64,000 nt of DNA from Mucilaginibacter sp. (GCF_025359345.1 NZ_JANYGQ010000037.1:1-64000); one strand, 5' to 3'; shown: positions 1 through 9,326, numbered from the stretch's first letter. Notes: generated by a model not told the origin, from the letters alone. Translations and numbers: made by a program.

Positions 1-195
1 TCTTCGGCGCGTTTGCCTTTTTCCTTAGTTTGAAAAGCCAGTTCCTTGTCAGCAATAATTAACTCTTTTGCCCTCTTCCCTTTTTCTTCGGTTTGAAAAG
101 CCAGTTCTTTATTGGCGATAATCAGCTCTTCCGCGCGTTTGCGTTTTTCTTCGCTTTGCTGCGCCAGCTGCAGGTTAGCAATTATTAATTCGTTT
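1..195. repeat. 63-bp in-frame tandem repeat (3 copies)
   Basis: Three consecutive 63-bp units encode the heptad-based coiled coil of the partial gene. The second and third copies are most alike and the first is more diverged. Such arrays change copy number easily by slippage or recombination, which would alter coiled-coil length in steps of 21 residues. Confidence 0.75.
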
Positions 196-221
196 GAAGT
201 AGTTTTCTCGTCCGTGTTCAT
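1..221 (-). CDS. Coiled-coil N-terminus of a probable sensor/signalling protein (partial)
   Basis: Only the first ~73 codons are in the window; the gene continues past base 1. It starts at the ATG complementary to 219-221. After a short polar leader the protein consists of three copies of a 21-residue unit (three heptads) beginning ELIIAN and ending KGKRA-like. DNA and protein repeat together every 63 bp, with leucine/isoleucine spacing typical of a coiled coil. In Bacteroidota, units of this ELIIANKELAFQ type commonly precede PAS, GAF or histidine-kinase modules. The downstream domain cannot be seen here, so the sensor assignment is inference. Confidence 0.7.
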   Translation of the reverse strand, partial: MNTDEKTTSNELIIANLQLAQQSEEKRKRAEELIIANKELAFQTEEKGKRAKELIIADKELAFQTKEKGKRAE

Positions 222-506
222 CTTGCGGTGGTAAGGTCGTTTCTTGATTAAACACAAAAAATATTATTTTGTTTTAAATAACCATACGGAATATTTAGTT
301 AATTAACACGTGTATTTTAAAATAATATTTTTAATAATTGAGATATGCCTACTTCATTCTTATAAAGAGTAAAAAAAAGTCACCCAGCCAATACGCCACC
401 TTGACAAAACTGACGATGTAACAAAAAAGCCGGGCTGCAAATCCTATTATTTATTTACATTTATGCCCGTTGATTGTAACGAAAAACTTAACCTTTCTCA
501 AATAAA
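222..506. other. Divergent intergenic region, nothing recognised
   Basis: About 285 AT-rich bases between the leftward coiled-coil gene and the rightward zinc-ribbon gene. It must hold both promoters, but I see no convincing -33/-7 pair, hairpin or repeat. Confidence 0.4.
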
Positions 507-1118
507 ATGATTGTATACGGCACAAGAGCGGTCCTTCAAAAAACTGAATACATTTATGATGCTTGCCCAAATTGCCGGGCGGCTAATAGTGTGCTGATTA
601 ATGTTTATCAACGGTATGCCCATGTATTTTGGATCCCATTTTTCCCGATTGGCAAAACAGGCATTTCGGCATGTAAAGGTTGCAGCCAGGTGTTAAAGCT
701 TAATCAAATGCCCGAATCGTTAAAGTTGAGCTACGAAAACATTAAATCGAATACCCGTATACCCGTTTGGACCTTTATCGGTGTTTTTTTGATTGGCGCT
801 GGTATTGTCGCTGGCGTTGTTTCCGAAAATCAAAAAGCTGAAAAGGTAGGCAGGCTAATCCTGGCGCCCAAAAAGAACGATGTTTTCGAAATAAAAATAA
901 AAGATGACCAGTACACACTTTATAAAGTACAAAAAGTAGAACGCGACACCGTTTACTTCGTCGCCAATAAATTCGTAACAAACCAGGAAAGCGGCATAAG
1001 CGATCTTACTGATAAAGGCGACCAGGCGTTCGACGAATCAACAACTTACGGTATATCGATACCCAAACTGGTAGAAATGAACAAAAGCGATAAAATTGTT
1101 GATATAGACCGGAAATGA
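507..1118 (+). CDS. Zinc-ribbon membrane protein of unknown function
   Basis: A 203-residue protein. The N-terminal ~65 residues contain CPNC and, about 35 residues later, CKGC. This pairing suggests a zinc ribbon, with a WIPFFPIG segment between the pairs. A single hydrophobic segment (~residues 88-106) follows, then a ~95-residue soluble C-terminal domain rich in K/D/E. Similar zinc-ribbon plus TM proteins are common and uncharacterised in Bacteroidota. The ribbon probably faces the cytoplasm with the C-terminal domain on the other side, but topology is inference. It stands alone, convergent with lutA. Confidence 0.75.
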   Translation: MIVYGTRAVLQKTEYIYDACPNCRAANSVLINVYQRYAHVFWIPFFPIGKTGISACKGCSQVLKLNQMPESLKLSYENIKSNTRIPVWTFIGVFLIGAGIVAGVVSENQKAEKVGRLILAPKKNDVFEIKIKDDQYTLYKVQKVERDTVYFVANKFVTNQESGISDLTDKGDQAFDESTTYGISIPKLVEMNKSDKIVDIDRK

Positions 1119-1138
1119 CAAAAAAATAAAATCAGCGG

Positions 1139-1867
1139 TTAAATGTTCCCCCATCCCATTGCCAGCACATCAGCAATATGATAGGTCTTTAGCGGGATGT
1201 TATTTTTGTCGATATAGCTTTGCAGGTGCATTAAACACGAAACATCTGTTGATATGATGTAGTCTGCTTCGGCGGCTAAAGCGTTATCAACTTTCTGCTG
1301 TGCCATGGCTGTTGATATGGCATCAAACTTAACGGCAAAGGTGCCGCCAAAGCCACAGCAGGTTTCACCATCTTTCAGGTCGACTAGCTCCAAACCAAGC
1401 ACTTTTGATAGTAGTTGTCGTGGCTCTGCCTTTATATGGCATTCGCGCAGGCCGCTACAGCTGTCGTGGCACACGGCCCGGCCATCCAGTTCGGCGCCGA
1501 AATAATCAAACTGCAGGATATTGATCAAAAAATCAGAAAGCTCATAGATATTACCCTGAATTGCCCGGCATTTATTGTGCAGGGTGGTATTGGTAAAAAG
1601 ATCGTTATAGTAATTTTTCACCATGCCGGTACACGATGCCGATGGCGAGATGATTACACTATCCTCCGGAAAATCATGCAAAAACTTGCTGCCCACTTTT
1701 TTGGCATCATCCCAAAAGCCTGCATTAAATGCCGGCTGACCACAGCAGGTTTGCTCGGGATTATAACCAACATCGCAACCCGCTTTCTCTAATATCTTGA
1801 TGGTATTAAACGCTGTTTCGGGAAACAACTGGTCAATAAAACATGGGATAAATAACTCAACCTTCAT
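1139..1867 (-). CDS. lutA: LutA/YkgE-type (Fe-S)-binding oxidoreductase subunit
   Basis: A 242-residue protein with two cysteine-rich CCG-type motifs: CCGQPAFNAG at residues 41-50 and ETCCGFGGTF in the C-terminal half, plus conserved C9 (IPCF). This is the layout of the LutA/YkgE family, the iron-sulfur subunit of the LutABC complex that oxidises L-lactate to pyruvate. Length fits the family (~240). LutB and LutC are not adjacent, so either the complex is split or this copy serves another dehydrogenase. A -7-like box lies upstream on the same strand (1935-1942). Family assignment is firm; lactate as substrate is from family knowledge. Confidence 0.9.
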   Translation of the reverse strand: MKVELFIPCFIDQLFPETAFNTIKILEKAGCDVGYNPEQTCCGQPAFNAGFWDDAKKVGSKFLHDFPEDSVIISPSASCTGMVKNYYNDLFTNTTLHNKCRAIQGNIYELSDFLINILQFDYFGAELDGRAVCHDSCSGLRECHIKAEPRQLLSKVLGLELVDLKDGETCCGFGGTFAVKFDAISTAMAQQKVDNALAAEADYIISTDVSCLMHLQSYIDKNNIPLKTYHIADVLAMGWGNI

Positions 1868-1934
1868 CTGTAAGCATATTGTAGCCCGCTAATTTCAGAA
1901 AAAATGTTGGTAAAACTTATACTGCAATACGCAG

Positions 1935-1948
1935 CAAATCTATATTTG
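1935..1948. promoter_or_regulatory. Overlapping divergent -7 boxes
   Basis: The sequence CAAATCTATATTTG carries TATATTTG on the plus strand (1941-1948) and TAGATTTG on the minus strand (1942-1935). Both fit the Bacteroidota -7 consensus TAnnTTTG. The plus box sits 16 bp before the start codon of the frameshifted gene at 1964. The minus box sits ~68 bp before lutA. No clear -33 TTTG was found for either. Confidence 0.4.
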
Positions 1949-1963
1949 AGGTTTATTACTTAA

Positions 1964-2387
1964 ATGGGCAATAGAATAATAGATTCAAACACGGGCACAA
2001 TAAGGATTTCCGATAAGCTTATTATCTCCAAGGCAAACCACACCAAATGAATTATTTGATTATTTCAGCAACAGTAGCTTGAAAATATCGGACATAAAAA
2101 ATGGTTACGTTCACTATAACACATCCGATATTTCATTGGATAACACACTTTTCAGATTCAATTTAATATTTTATAAAGACCAGCTCGAATCCGTAAGTTG
2201 GGTATACGATTCTCTCGGTGAGTGTTGGGACAATTGGTCACAAGAAGAAGAGCTCAATCGCGAAAAAAAATACCAGGACTGGCTAACACAACAAATCGGA
2301 ACACAACGAAAATTCTCGTGGGGAATAATTTGGGCGAGTTTTGACAGGAAAGGCGGTACCAGTTCCCTTGGGTTAAGATACAGTTGA
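1964..2387 (+). pseudogene. Small conserved gene interrupted by a one-base frameshift
   Basis: An ATG at 1964 with a good upstream -7 box opens a frame of 28 codons ending at a TGA at 2048-2050. The adjacent frame is open from 2004 to the TAG-type end at 2387 and continues the same protein. Dropping one A from the AAA at 2045-2047 gives a single ~140-residue protein reading through SKANHT into NELFDYF. The C-terminal part has a W-rich pattern (WDNWSQEEE, WGIIWASFDRKGG) seen in small soluble Bacteroidota proteins, some of which neighbour toxins; function is unknown. It is either a recent frameshift mutation or a sequencing error. Without repair, translation could only start at a non-ATG codon near 2079. 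Confidence 0.6.
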
Positions 2388-2424
2388 TTTCCATCCAGTA
2401 AATTCATACAGATATTCGAGCTTC

Positions 2425-3723
2425 CTATTTTTCACCCGCTTTCTCTGCCCTCAATAACGAAAACAGCAAAATCAATCCTAAAATAAAAAATCCGCACAAA
2501 GCCAGAGCCGAATTGCGCATACTACCAGTTAACTCCTCTATGTAAGCAAAACTGGCCATCCCCCCTACTATTGCCAGCTTTTCAGTCACATCGTAAAAGC
2601 TAAAAAATGAGGCGGTATCAGGGATATCCTGTGGCAGGTATTTGGAGTACGTTGAACGAGAAAGCGATTGTATACCGCCCATTACTATACCCACAATAAT
2701 GGCCAAAATATAAAACTCAGTAACCGTGGTGGTAAAATAAGCGCCTACACAGGCCCCTATCCAAATTCCAACTACGCCGGCCAATACCTTAATATTGCCA
2801 TAAGTACCTGATAATCTCGACATCAGTGTAGCGCCGCCAATAGCCACTAATTGTATAATTAAAATAATGGTTATTAACCCAGGGGTATCCATGTGCAGCA
2901 CCTTGGCCCCAAAACCGGCGGCCACCAGCATAATGGTTTGCACACCCATGGAATAAAAAAAGAAGGCTGGCAAAAAACGTTTAAGTAGCGGCATCGCCTT
3001 TACTTTATTAAAAACATGCCCCAACTCAATAAATCCACCCTTTATAATGTTTGAATGGCGCGGCACCGCATTGGGGCTACCCTTTGGCAAAACGCTGAAC
3101 GGGATATGCGAAAAACCTATCCACCATAAACCCACCAGCAAAAACGACAATTGTGCGGCCGACCCGGATGTTAAATGAAAGGTTTTTGGCGACAATACGA
3201 AAATCAGGCATATAACCTGCAAAATAACGCTGCCGATATAGCCGTAGGTAAAACCTTTGGCGCTCACACTATCCTGCATATCAATCGTAGCAATTTCGGG
3301 CAGGTAAGAGTTATAAAATACAAAGCCACCGCTGTATCCTATAGCAGCCAGCGCAAAACAGATAATCCCGAATTCAAGGTTATTTATATCAAACAAAAAC
3401 AACGCACAACATGCAAGTGAGCCCAGCCAGGTGAAAGCGCGCATGAATATCTTTTTGTTGCCCCGGTAGTCTGCTATTGATGTCAGTATTGGCAACAGGA
3501 TTACCATTACCAGGTAGGCCGCCGCCAGTGCGTAGTTTGATAACGCAGTATTGATAAAGCTATGCCCGAAAAACGACACCTTGTCGCCTGTTTTGGCATT
3601 TGCTGTTATGGCAACATAATAAGCCGGGAAAATAGTTGATGTAATAACCAGGTTATAAGCGGAGTTTGCCCAGTCGAAAAATGCCCAGGCACGGATGGTT
3701 TTTTTATTGTTTTTAGGTTCCAT
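2425..3723 (-). CDS. UMF1-family (Atg22-like) MFS transporter
   Basis: A 432-residue protein with about 12 hydrophobic segments and the diagnostic N-terminal block RAWAFFDWANSAY (residues 11-23), typical of the UMF1/Atg22-like branch of the major facilitator superfamily. Fungal Atg22 exports amino acids from the vacuole. Bacterial members are common in Bacteroidota and their substrates are unknown. The length is full for the family and the start codon is unambiguous. The gene stands alone, divergent from the cytochrome gene at 3891. Confidence 0.88.
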   Translation of the reverse strand: MEPKNNKKTIRAWAFFDWANSAYNLVITSTIFPAYYVAITANAKTGDKVSFFGHSFINTALSNYALAAAYLVMVILLPILTSIADYRGNKKIFMRAFTWLGSLACCALFLFDINNLEFGIICFALAAIGYSGGFVFYNSYLPEIATIDMQDSVSAKGFTYGYIGSVILQVICLIFVLSPKTFHLTSGSAAQLSFLLVGLWWIGFSHIPFSVLPKGSPNAVPRHSNIIKGGFIELGHVFNKVKAMPLLKRFLPAFFFYSMGVQTIMLVAAGFGAKVLHMDTPGLITIILIIQLVAIGGATLMSRLSGTYGNIKVLAGVVGIWIGACVGAYFTTTVTEFYILAIIVGIVMGGIQSLSRSTYSKYLPQDIPDTASFFSFYDVTEKLAIVGGMASFAYIEELTGSMRNSALALCGFFILGLILLFSLLRAEKAGEK

Positions 3724-3890
3724 GGTGTGTTAAAAGTATGGAAAAATATAAATACACCAAACCCGATGGGTAATTTAATCTTACTAACGTCCTTTGAATA
3801 GTAACCATTTACAAAATATTTCTGCCGATTAACCTCATTTCCAAAACATTGCAGCCTCTGATATGTATTTATGTGCAGTAATTACCCGTT

Positions 3891-4805
3891 ATGAAAAACA
3901 AAAGCTACCCCATCATAGCCCTAATATTGGCTATCGTTATCATCATCGGCTGTAAAACGCACTTTGAAACCACTAAAATCGACTATAAAGCTGTAGCAGG
4001 CACCGGACATTTTGAACATGGCAAAGCACTGGTGTTCAGTATTTGTGCCGGCTGCCATTATAACCGGGTCCTTAAAAAACTAGCCGGAAACCCTATGCAT
4101 GATGTACCCGGCATTGCCGGCAAGGTATTTTCCGCTAATCTTACCCAATCGAAAACCAATGGTATAGCACCGAAATACACGGATGCGGAAATTAAGTATC
4201 TGCTTAAAACCGGTATTTCAAAGGATGGCCGGTTTATGGCGTATATGCTGCGCCCAAATATGGCCGATGAAGATATTAATGACATCATAGTATTCCTCCG
4301 CTCAAATGACACGTCTGTGAGTGCCGCTGACACTACCGTGGGGCTAACGCATTATAGCTTTATTGGCAAAACATATCTCGGATTCAAAGCTAACCCCGCC
4401 CCTTACCGTACTGATGTAAAACGCCCATCGGAGAACGATGAAGTAGCACTAGGTCGTTATTTGGTTGATAATGTAGGCTGTTACCATTGTCATTCAAAAA
4501 GCCTCAAATCGTTGAGTTCCGTTAATCCGGAACAAACTAACGGTTACCTTGCCGGTGGTGCAACATTAAAAGGTGCAAATGGCATGGATATCCAGGCATC
4601 TAATATCACTCCTGATAAAAATACCGGTATAGGCAATTATTCCAAAGAAGATTTCCGCAAAGCAGTGAAGGAAGGCCAATCGCCAAACCGGAAATTAAAA
4701 CCACCAATGGAAGAATTTAAATATTTAACCGATAAAGAAGTGGATGCCATTTATGCGTACATTATGGCTGTGCCGGCAAAGTATAACGTGGTGAAACATA
4801 TGTAG
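3891..4805 (+). CDS. Dihaem c-type cytochrome lipoprotein
   Basis: 304 residues with a lipoprotein signal (hydrophobic residues 7-19, then IIGC with lipid-anchoring Cys21) and two haem c motifs: CAGCH at 52-56 and CYHCH at 197-201. Each begins a separate cytochrome c fold of ~100-120 residues. Met residues such as those in DGRFMAYMLRP could be the sixth haem ligand. It probably acts as a membrane-anchored periplasmic electron carrier. The layout resembles cytochrome subunits that accept electrons from periplasmic dehydrogenases, but no dehydrogenase is adjacent. Convergent with the next gene, 2 bp between stops. Confidence 0.9.
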   Translation: MKNKSYPIIALILAIVIIIGCKTHFETTKIDYKAVAGTGHFEHGKALVFSICAGCHYNRVLKKLAGNPMHDVPGIAGKVFSANLTQSKTNGIAPKYTDAEIKYLLKTGISKDGRFMAYMLRPNMADEDINDIIVFLRSNDTSVSAADTTVGLTHYSFIGKTYLGFKANPAPYRTDVKRPSENDEVALGRYLVDNVGCYHCHSKSLKSLSSVNPEQTNGYLAGGATLKGANGMDIQASNITPDKNTGIGNYSKEDFRKAVKEGQSPNRKLKPPMEEFKYLTDKEVDAIYAYIMAVPAKYNVVKHM

Positions 4806-4807
4806 TG

Positions 4808-5809
4808 TCAATTAAATTTTACCACCTCAAAATCCGAAGCTTTTACACCACTGAATTTTTGCAGTTCATCGTTATTCCAGCGACTGTCGGGCGCGCCGCT
4901 GAAATACATATTGCTGCCAATATCGGCCAAAATTAAGCCATACTTTTTCATCGCTTTTAGTATTACCTGCAAATGCGCCGGGTAACCTGTAATATTAAAA
5001 CCCGCCTTCAACCTGATTTTGGCGCCAAACGGCAGCGAATAAATGCCACCATGACTATTTACACTATGCCGGGCCGGCGCAATGTATCCCGGCTTTACGT
5101 TCGCCGATTGCAACGTAAACCTGATGGCATGGTCGATGGTACCTTTCAGCACTTCATCATAACGCACCAAACCGGGAAAGATGGGCAGACCAGCTGCGTC
5201 AGCCGAGGTCCAGCCTGCTTTGCGCAGGGTGTTCGTTTTCAAATCAAAAATGGCCCCGCTTGATGCGCCCCATTTACCGTTAGCAAAACTGGCGTTATAA
5301 AGCTCGTACAACATATCATTATCCCTATCAACCACAATCACATGCGAGTCGCCGCCCTTGCCTTCAGCCTCGATGTGTGCGTTACTTGGTATAGGATAAG
5401 GCCCAGCATCGCTTTCACTGCCGTAGTTGCCATCATAACTATTCGCCCTAAAGGTTACCTTAACTTTTGCCTGGCTGCCGCAAACCACATTAAACGGTAT
5501 GCCTATCGAAACACCGTCGTATAGCCCACTGCCAAAATCGGCCTTTAAGTGCGAGGCGCTGATGGCTGCAATAATCTGGTTGCTGTAAGGGTCAATAGGC
5601 GCTGTAGAAACGTCCTTGTTCCAGGAATTATTGGCCGGGAAAATAGAAAGATTTTCAACGTCGGCAATTTTTGCATTACAGGTGCTTGATGTGCCGTCTG
5701 TAATGGTGGTCGTTTTATCGCCTGTTGCAAGGGGTACTGTTTGAGTTTTACTGCAGCCGGCAGCACACAAAAAAGCCAGCGCTAATAAAGTAAAATTTAT
5801 GTTTTTCAT
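4808..5809 (-). CDS. Secreted lipoprotein of a conserved uncharacterised family
   Basis: 333 residues starting with a lipoprotein signal (LCAAGC, Cys19). The mature part has features I recall from uncharacterised secreted proteins of bacteria and fungi: FPANNSWNKD, GIPFNVVCG, DSHVIVVDRDNDMLYELYNAS, GWTSADAAGLPIFPGLVRYDE and a DxRW motif near the end. Conserved Asp, His and Trp residues suggest a catalytic or sugar-binding role, but no activity is established as far as I know. Probably anchored in the outer or inner membrane. Confidence 0.75.
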   Translation of the reverse strand: MKNINFTLLALAFLCAAGCSKTQTVPLATGDKTTTITDGTSSTCNAKIADVENLSIFPANNSWNKDVSTAPIDPYSNQIIAAISASHLKADFGSGLYDGVSIGIPFNVVCGSQAKVKVTFRANSYDGNYGSESDAGPYPIPSNAHIEAEGKGGDSHVIVVDRDNDMLYELYNASFANGKWGASSGAIFDLKTNTLRKAGWTSADAAGLPIFPGLVRYDEVLKGTIDHAIRFTLQSANVKPGYIAPARHSVNSHGGIYSLPFGAKIRLKAGFNITGYPAHLQVILKAMKKYGLILADIGSNMYFSGAPDSRWNNDELQKFSGVKASDFEVVKFN

Positions 5810-5939
5810 AACGTGCTATACGAAGGTTTGTCGTGGTAGAACGGTAATAAAACGCTTTTTACACTGATAGATTGTGCATAGCGTTTGGACTGTAGCTATT
5901 GATTTGACAACTTTCAAAAATTACCGGATATCTTTAACG

Positions 5940-7187
5940 TTAAAAACCTTTAAACACAGTTTTACCGGCGCCTTTCAATTCAATATTTTTTACCGAGCCT
6001 GTTCCCTGGAAACTAAAGGCAAGGCCAACAATTTTTACTTCCCGGGCGGGTAGCTTAAATTCAAAAACTTGTTTATCATTTACATAGTAACGGATAGTTT
6101 TAGCCGTGCTCCGGCACGATACTTTAACCCAATTGGATACATCCACACCAAACCCTGAAAGATTGGCAGTTTTGCCCAAAATAACCCAATCGACACTAAA
6201 AAGGTTAAGTTCAGAAACGCAGCCTTTAACTGATAAAGGGATAATTATCGGCCCCGCATCAGTAATCAAAGATACCGTACTGAATTGGCATGCCGCCTCA
6301 CCCACCCTGTAATCATTTTTAATAACGGCGTTGTATTCAAAATCACTCACCGCCACCTGTTCAAAATTACCAACATTGTAATAGCGCACCGTAGTAGGTT
6401 TGGGCTGCAGGCTCATGTTTTTTTGTTTGATGGTATTAACGGAAACACTCAAGCCATCTTTATGCATAAAATCGCCAGAACTCAAATAAACCGGTATAGG
6501 CTTGTCCTCAATCAGCCCCAGCCAACCCTCGCTGGGTATCATCAGCTTGTGTTCTTTAACAATTGTTTTGCCTACCAGAAGTTTAGCCTGGTAAAAGCCG
6601 GGTTCGAAGTAAACAGAGGTAAACTGGTGACCAGCCCTTTTTACTGCCGTTTTGGTGCGCGGATCCCACGATTGTTGAATAAATACTGAGTCGGTTGTAG
6701 AGCCGGCAGCATCGTAATCAAATATTACAGAGTTTGGTATACCACCAGTAAGGCGCTGACTGCTAAACTTATAATTCACGGTCTTTTTTTCTGTTAGAAA
6801 GCTTTTTATCACCCGGAAACCTGCGAGTACCACAATTATCAAAAGAGCGGCTGTCCAAGCAGTTTTCACCCATGGTTTGGGTGATTCAATCAATTTATTG
6901 GGCGGCGATTTAATTGGCGTTTCATTACTATGCTTTTTTAAAAAACCACGCCAGCTTTCAAATCCGGCAAATTTAGCGAGGGTATCAAGTGTAGTTGCAC
7001 TGGGTAAATGCTTGTACTCAACCCTGCCCCATACACGCCTCAAAGTGCTCTCGCTTAACGAAACTTTGGTTTTATCAAAAATAAACTGGCTTAAAATTTC
7101 AAAGTCACGGCTTTGCCAGGCAGCCGGATCGCCCCAGTCAAGCTGCAGCTCAATAATTAACAATAATCTTTTTATATCCGATGTCAT
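5940..7187 (-). CDS. HTH-like domain + TM + beta-sandwich membrane protein
   Basis: 415 residues in three parts. Residues 1-85 form a helical module with VSLSESTLRRVWG and TLDTLAKFAGFESWRGF. This pattern is recurrent at the N-termini of Bacteroidota proteins and reads like a DNA-binding or DNA-binding-derived domain. A TM helix follows at ~109-128. The extracytoplasmic C-terminal ~280 residues are beta-rich and end in what looks like a concanavalin/laminin-G-like sandwich (VKVSCRSTAKTIRYYVND). This suggests a membrane-tethered one-component sensor, but no regulatory target is visible. Divergent from the propeller lipoprotein at 7338. Confidence 0.65.
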   Translation of the reverse strand: MTSDIKRLLLIIELQLDWGDPAAWQSRDFEILSQFIFDKTKVSLSESTLRRVWGRVEYKHLPSATTLDTLAKFAGFESWRGFLKKHSNETPIKSPPNKLIESPKPWVKTAWTAALLIIVVLAGFRVIKSFLTEKKTVNYKFSSQRLTGGIPNSVIFDYDAAGSTTDSVFIQQSWDPRTKTAVKRAGHQFTSVYFEPGFYQAKLLVGKTIVKEHKLMIPSEGWLGLIEDKPIPVYLSSGDFMHKDGLSVSVNTIKQKNMSLQPKPTTVRYYNVGNFEQVAVSDFEYNAVIKNDYRVGEAACQFSTVSLITDAGPIIIPLSVKGCVSELNLFSVDWVILGKTANLSGFGVDVSNWVKVSCRSTAKTIRYYVNDKQVFEFKLPAREVKIVGLAFSFQGTGSVKNIELKGAGKTVFKGF

Positions 7188-7337
7188 TGAAAATCAAAGT
7201 GATAAAACTTGAAAAAACTTGACGGGTTAATGAATTGGCTTAACCAAAATGTCGCTGTAAGTTTACGTCAGGGCTGCCAATCAACCAGCTAAACTTACTT
7301 AACAAAATCAATTTTAATACAATAAAAATTAAATCAA

Positions 7338-8525
7338 ATGAATAAACCACTTATTGCATTCTTGGCATTTAGCACGGCAATTAGCTCTTGTAAACAAGCA
7401 CCCGCCAGCCTATGGGGCACGCCCGATGCATATCTCGGCCAAACACCGCCCACAGATACACCTAAAATATTCGCCCAGGGTATGCTCACAGAAAAAGGCG
7501 CCTGGGCAGGCGACCGGATAGCATTTTCGGCAGATGGCAAGGAATTTTATTACAGCCATAATACTACCTGGTTCGACGGTAAAAACCTAAAGATAAAATA
7601 TGTAAAATTTGAAGATGGCAAATGGACGAGCCCCAAGGTTTTAACTAACCATTATTATGCGCCTACTTTATCAGCAGATGATAAGACCATGTATTTTATT
7701 GGCGGTGACGATAAGAAGCCTGGCCATAATATTGTCTGGCAATCACATCGCTCGGATACAGGTTGGACACTGCAAACCCAATATTTGGATAAACCATACA
7801 GATTATATGATTTTACCCCCACGGCAAGCGGCAATATTTATGCCGGCAGTAACGGTACCTGGGGCAATATGGATTGGAAAAATTGCCAGTTCGCCCGCAT
7901 TAATGTAGCTAAGGGTGACATCGGAATAAAGACCCTTGGCATACCCCTAAACTCTCCGGGTTTTAACGGCGATTTTTTTGTGGCGAAGGATGAATCCTAC
8001 ATGATTATCAGCTATAAAGAACAACCGGATTTTGAGTGTGAACTACCGATAAGTTTTCGCAAGCCGGACGATACCTGGACAAATCCTAAAAACCTGGGAG
8101 CATTGATCAATAATGACAAAGGCCACCGTTGGGGCGAGTACGTGAGCCCCGATGGCAAATATCTTTTTTACACCCACGGCCACAGCGAAAAGGATTGTTA
8201 TATTTTTTGGGTAAGGTTTGATACCCTGAAGGAAAAGCTAATGCACAGCAATTTTGAACCTTATGTTAAAATCCCTGTTAAAGATCAGCTTGCAAATGCC
8301 AGTCAACCTATTTCCTTCAAAATTCCGGCCGACACTTTTTTCGATGATGATGGCAATAGCACACTCACCTTGTCGGCAACTCAGTTACCGCCAGGTTTAA
8401 GTTTTGATGCTGCTGCCAAAACAATTAGTGGAAAGCTTAAAGCTGGGAGGTATGATGTTACCATTACAGCTACTGATGCTGCAAAAGCAGCTGCAACAAC
8501 TAAATTCAGATTTGTGGTAAAGTAG
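7338..8525 (+). CDS. PD40/WD40-like propeller lipoprotein with Ig-like C-terminus
   Basis: 395 residues with a lipobox (ISSC, Cys18). Residues ~60-300 contain several PD40-type blades (e.g. FSADGKEFYYSH, LSADDKTMYFIGGD, VSPDGKYLFYTHG), as in TolB-like propellers. Residues ~305-395 form a putative Ig/cadherin-like domain of the He_PIG kind (LPPGLSFDAAAKTISG, then YDVTITATD). It is likely an envelope binding protein for peptide or glycan, with no catalytic motif seen. Its stop codon directly abuts the stop of the convergent Nudix gene. Confidence 0.8.
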   Translation: MNKPLIAFLAFSTAISSCKQAPASLWGTPDAYLGQTPPTDTPKIFAQGMLTEKGAWAGDRIAFSADGKEFYYSHNTTWFDGKNLKIKYVKFEDGKWTSPKVLTNHYYAPTLSADDKTMYFIGGDDKKPGHNIVWQSHRSDTGWTLQTQYLDKPYRLYDFTPTASGNIYAGSNGTWGNMDWKNCQFARINVAKGDIGIKTLGIPLNSPGFNGDFFVAKDESYMIISYKEQPDFECELPISFRKPDDTWTNPKNLGALINNDKGHRWGEYVSPDGKYLFYTHGHSEKDCYIFWVRFDTLKEKLMHSNFEPYVKIPVKDQLANASQPISFKIPADTFFDDDGNSTLTLSATQLPPGLSFDAAAKTISGKLKAGRYDVTITATDAAKAAATTKFRFVVK

Positions 8526-9275
8526 TCAAATCACACCGTTTGTAACGTTGCCTGCTACAAATCGATACAAATAGGGCGCTTTATGTGCGCCGCCTGTCCA
8601 TTTTTTGGCAACACGTTCCAATATGCCCAAAGCCAGCATTTTGCGTTGAAATGCTGGTCGCAACAGCTTCCTGCCCAGGACGGTTTCATATAGCGTTTGT
8701 AAATCGCCCATGGTAAAGTCGCGGGGCAGCAGGTTAAATCCGGTAAGTTTATTGTCTAAACTTAGGCAGAGCGCATCCAGGGCTTTTTTAATTATTTCGG
8801 TATGATCCTGTATCAGGGTAGGAACCTCATTTAAATCGTACCAATTGCAACTATCGAAAATTGCAGCGGGTGCGAGCTTAACTTTTGTAAAATCAACCAG
8901 GGCATAATAACCTACCGAAAGAAACCTTTTGAGCAACCAATGGTCTTCGGTTGGCGATTGCCCGTTTGCAGTCATAATTGTTTTAAAAGGCGTTGGGTCG
9001 TATCGGCTATAATCGCCAAAAACATAAAATTGTTCCAGGTAAATATCCGTTAACCCGGTACGCTCCGATGCTACCCGCAACGCCGCCGTGTTTAAGTCTT
9101 CTTCAACCCTGATAAAGCCACCCGGCAGACCAAACAACCCAGTTCGTTTATATTCAATTAAAAGAACCTTTAACTGGTTTTCATGAAAGCCAAATATAAC
9201 CGCATCAATGGCTATGTTTTTTAAAAAGCCCTCCCCCGCTGCTTCAGTCTCCTTTGCACGCTGAATGTTAGTCAT
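8526..9275 (-). CDS. NrtR-type Nudix transcriptional regulator
   Basis: 249 residues: an N-terminal Nudix fold (~20-160) fused to a C-terminal winged helix (~185-245, MGDLQTLYETVLGRKLLRPAF then GILERV). The Nudix box at 53-75 is degenerate. Gx5E is kept (G53, E59), but the RExxEE core reads R67-V-A-S-E71-R, so key metal-binding glutamates are missing and hydrolysis is unlikely. This fits the NrtR/AraR regulator family, which senses NAD-related or sugar metabolites. It is divergent from the esterase gene, with a 31-bp palindrome between them as the obvious operator. The effector cannot be deduced from sequence. Confidence 0.85.
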   Translation of the reverse strand: MTNIQRAKETEAAGEGFLKNIAIDAVIFGFHENQLKVLLIEYKRTGLFGLPGGFIRVEEDLNTAALRVASERTGLTDIYLEQFYVFGDYSRYDPTPFKTIMTANGQSPTEDHWLLKRFLSVGYYALVDFTKVKLAPAAIFDSCNWYDLNEVPTLIQDHTEIIKKALDALCLSLDNKLTGFNLLPRDFTMGDLQTLYETVLGRKLLRPAFQRKMLALGILERVAKKWTGGAHKAPYLYRFVAGNVTNGVI

Positions 9276-9326
9276 GTAACAATTGCATTAAAAATTAAAT
9301 ACTATTGATAATCTCAAATTAAGCGA

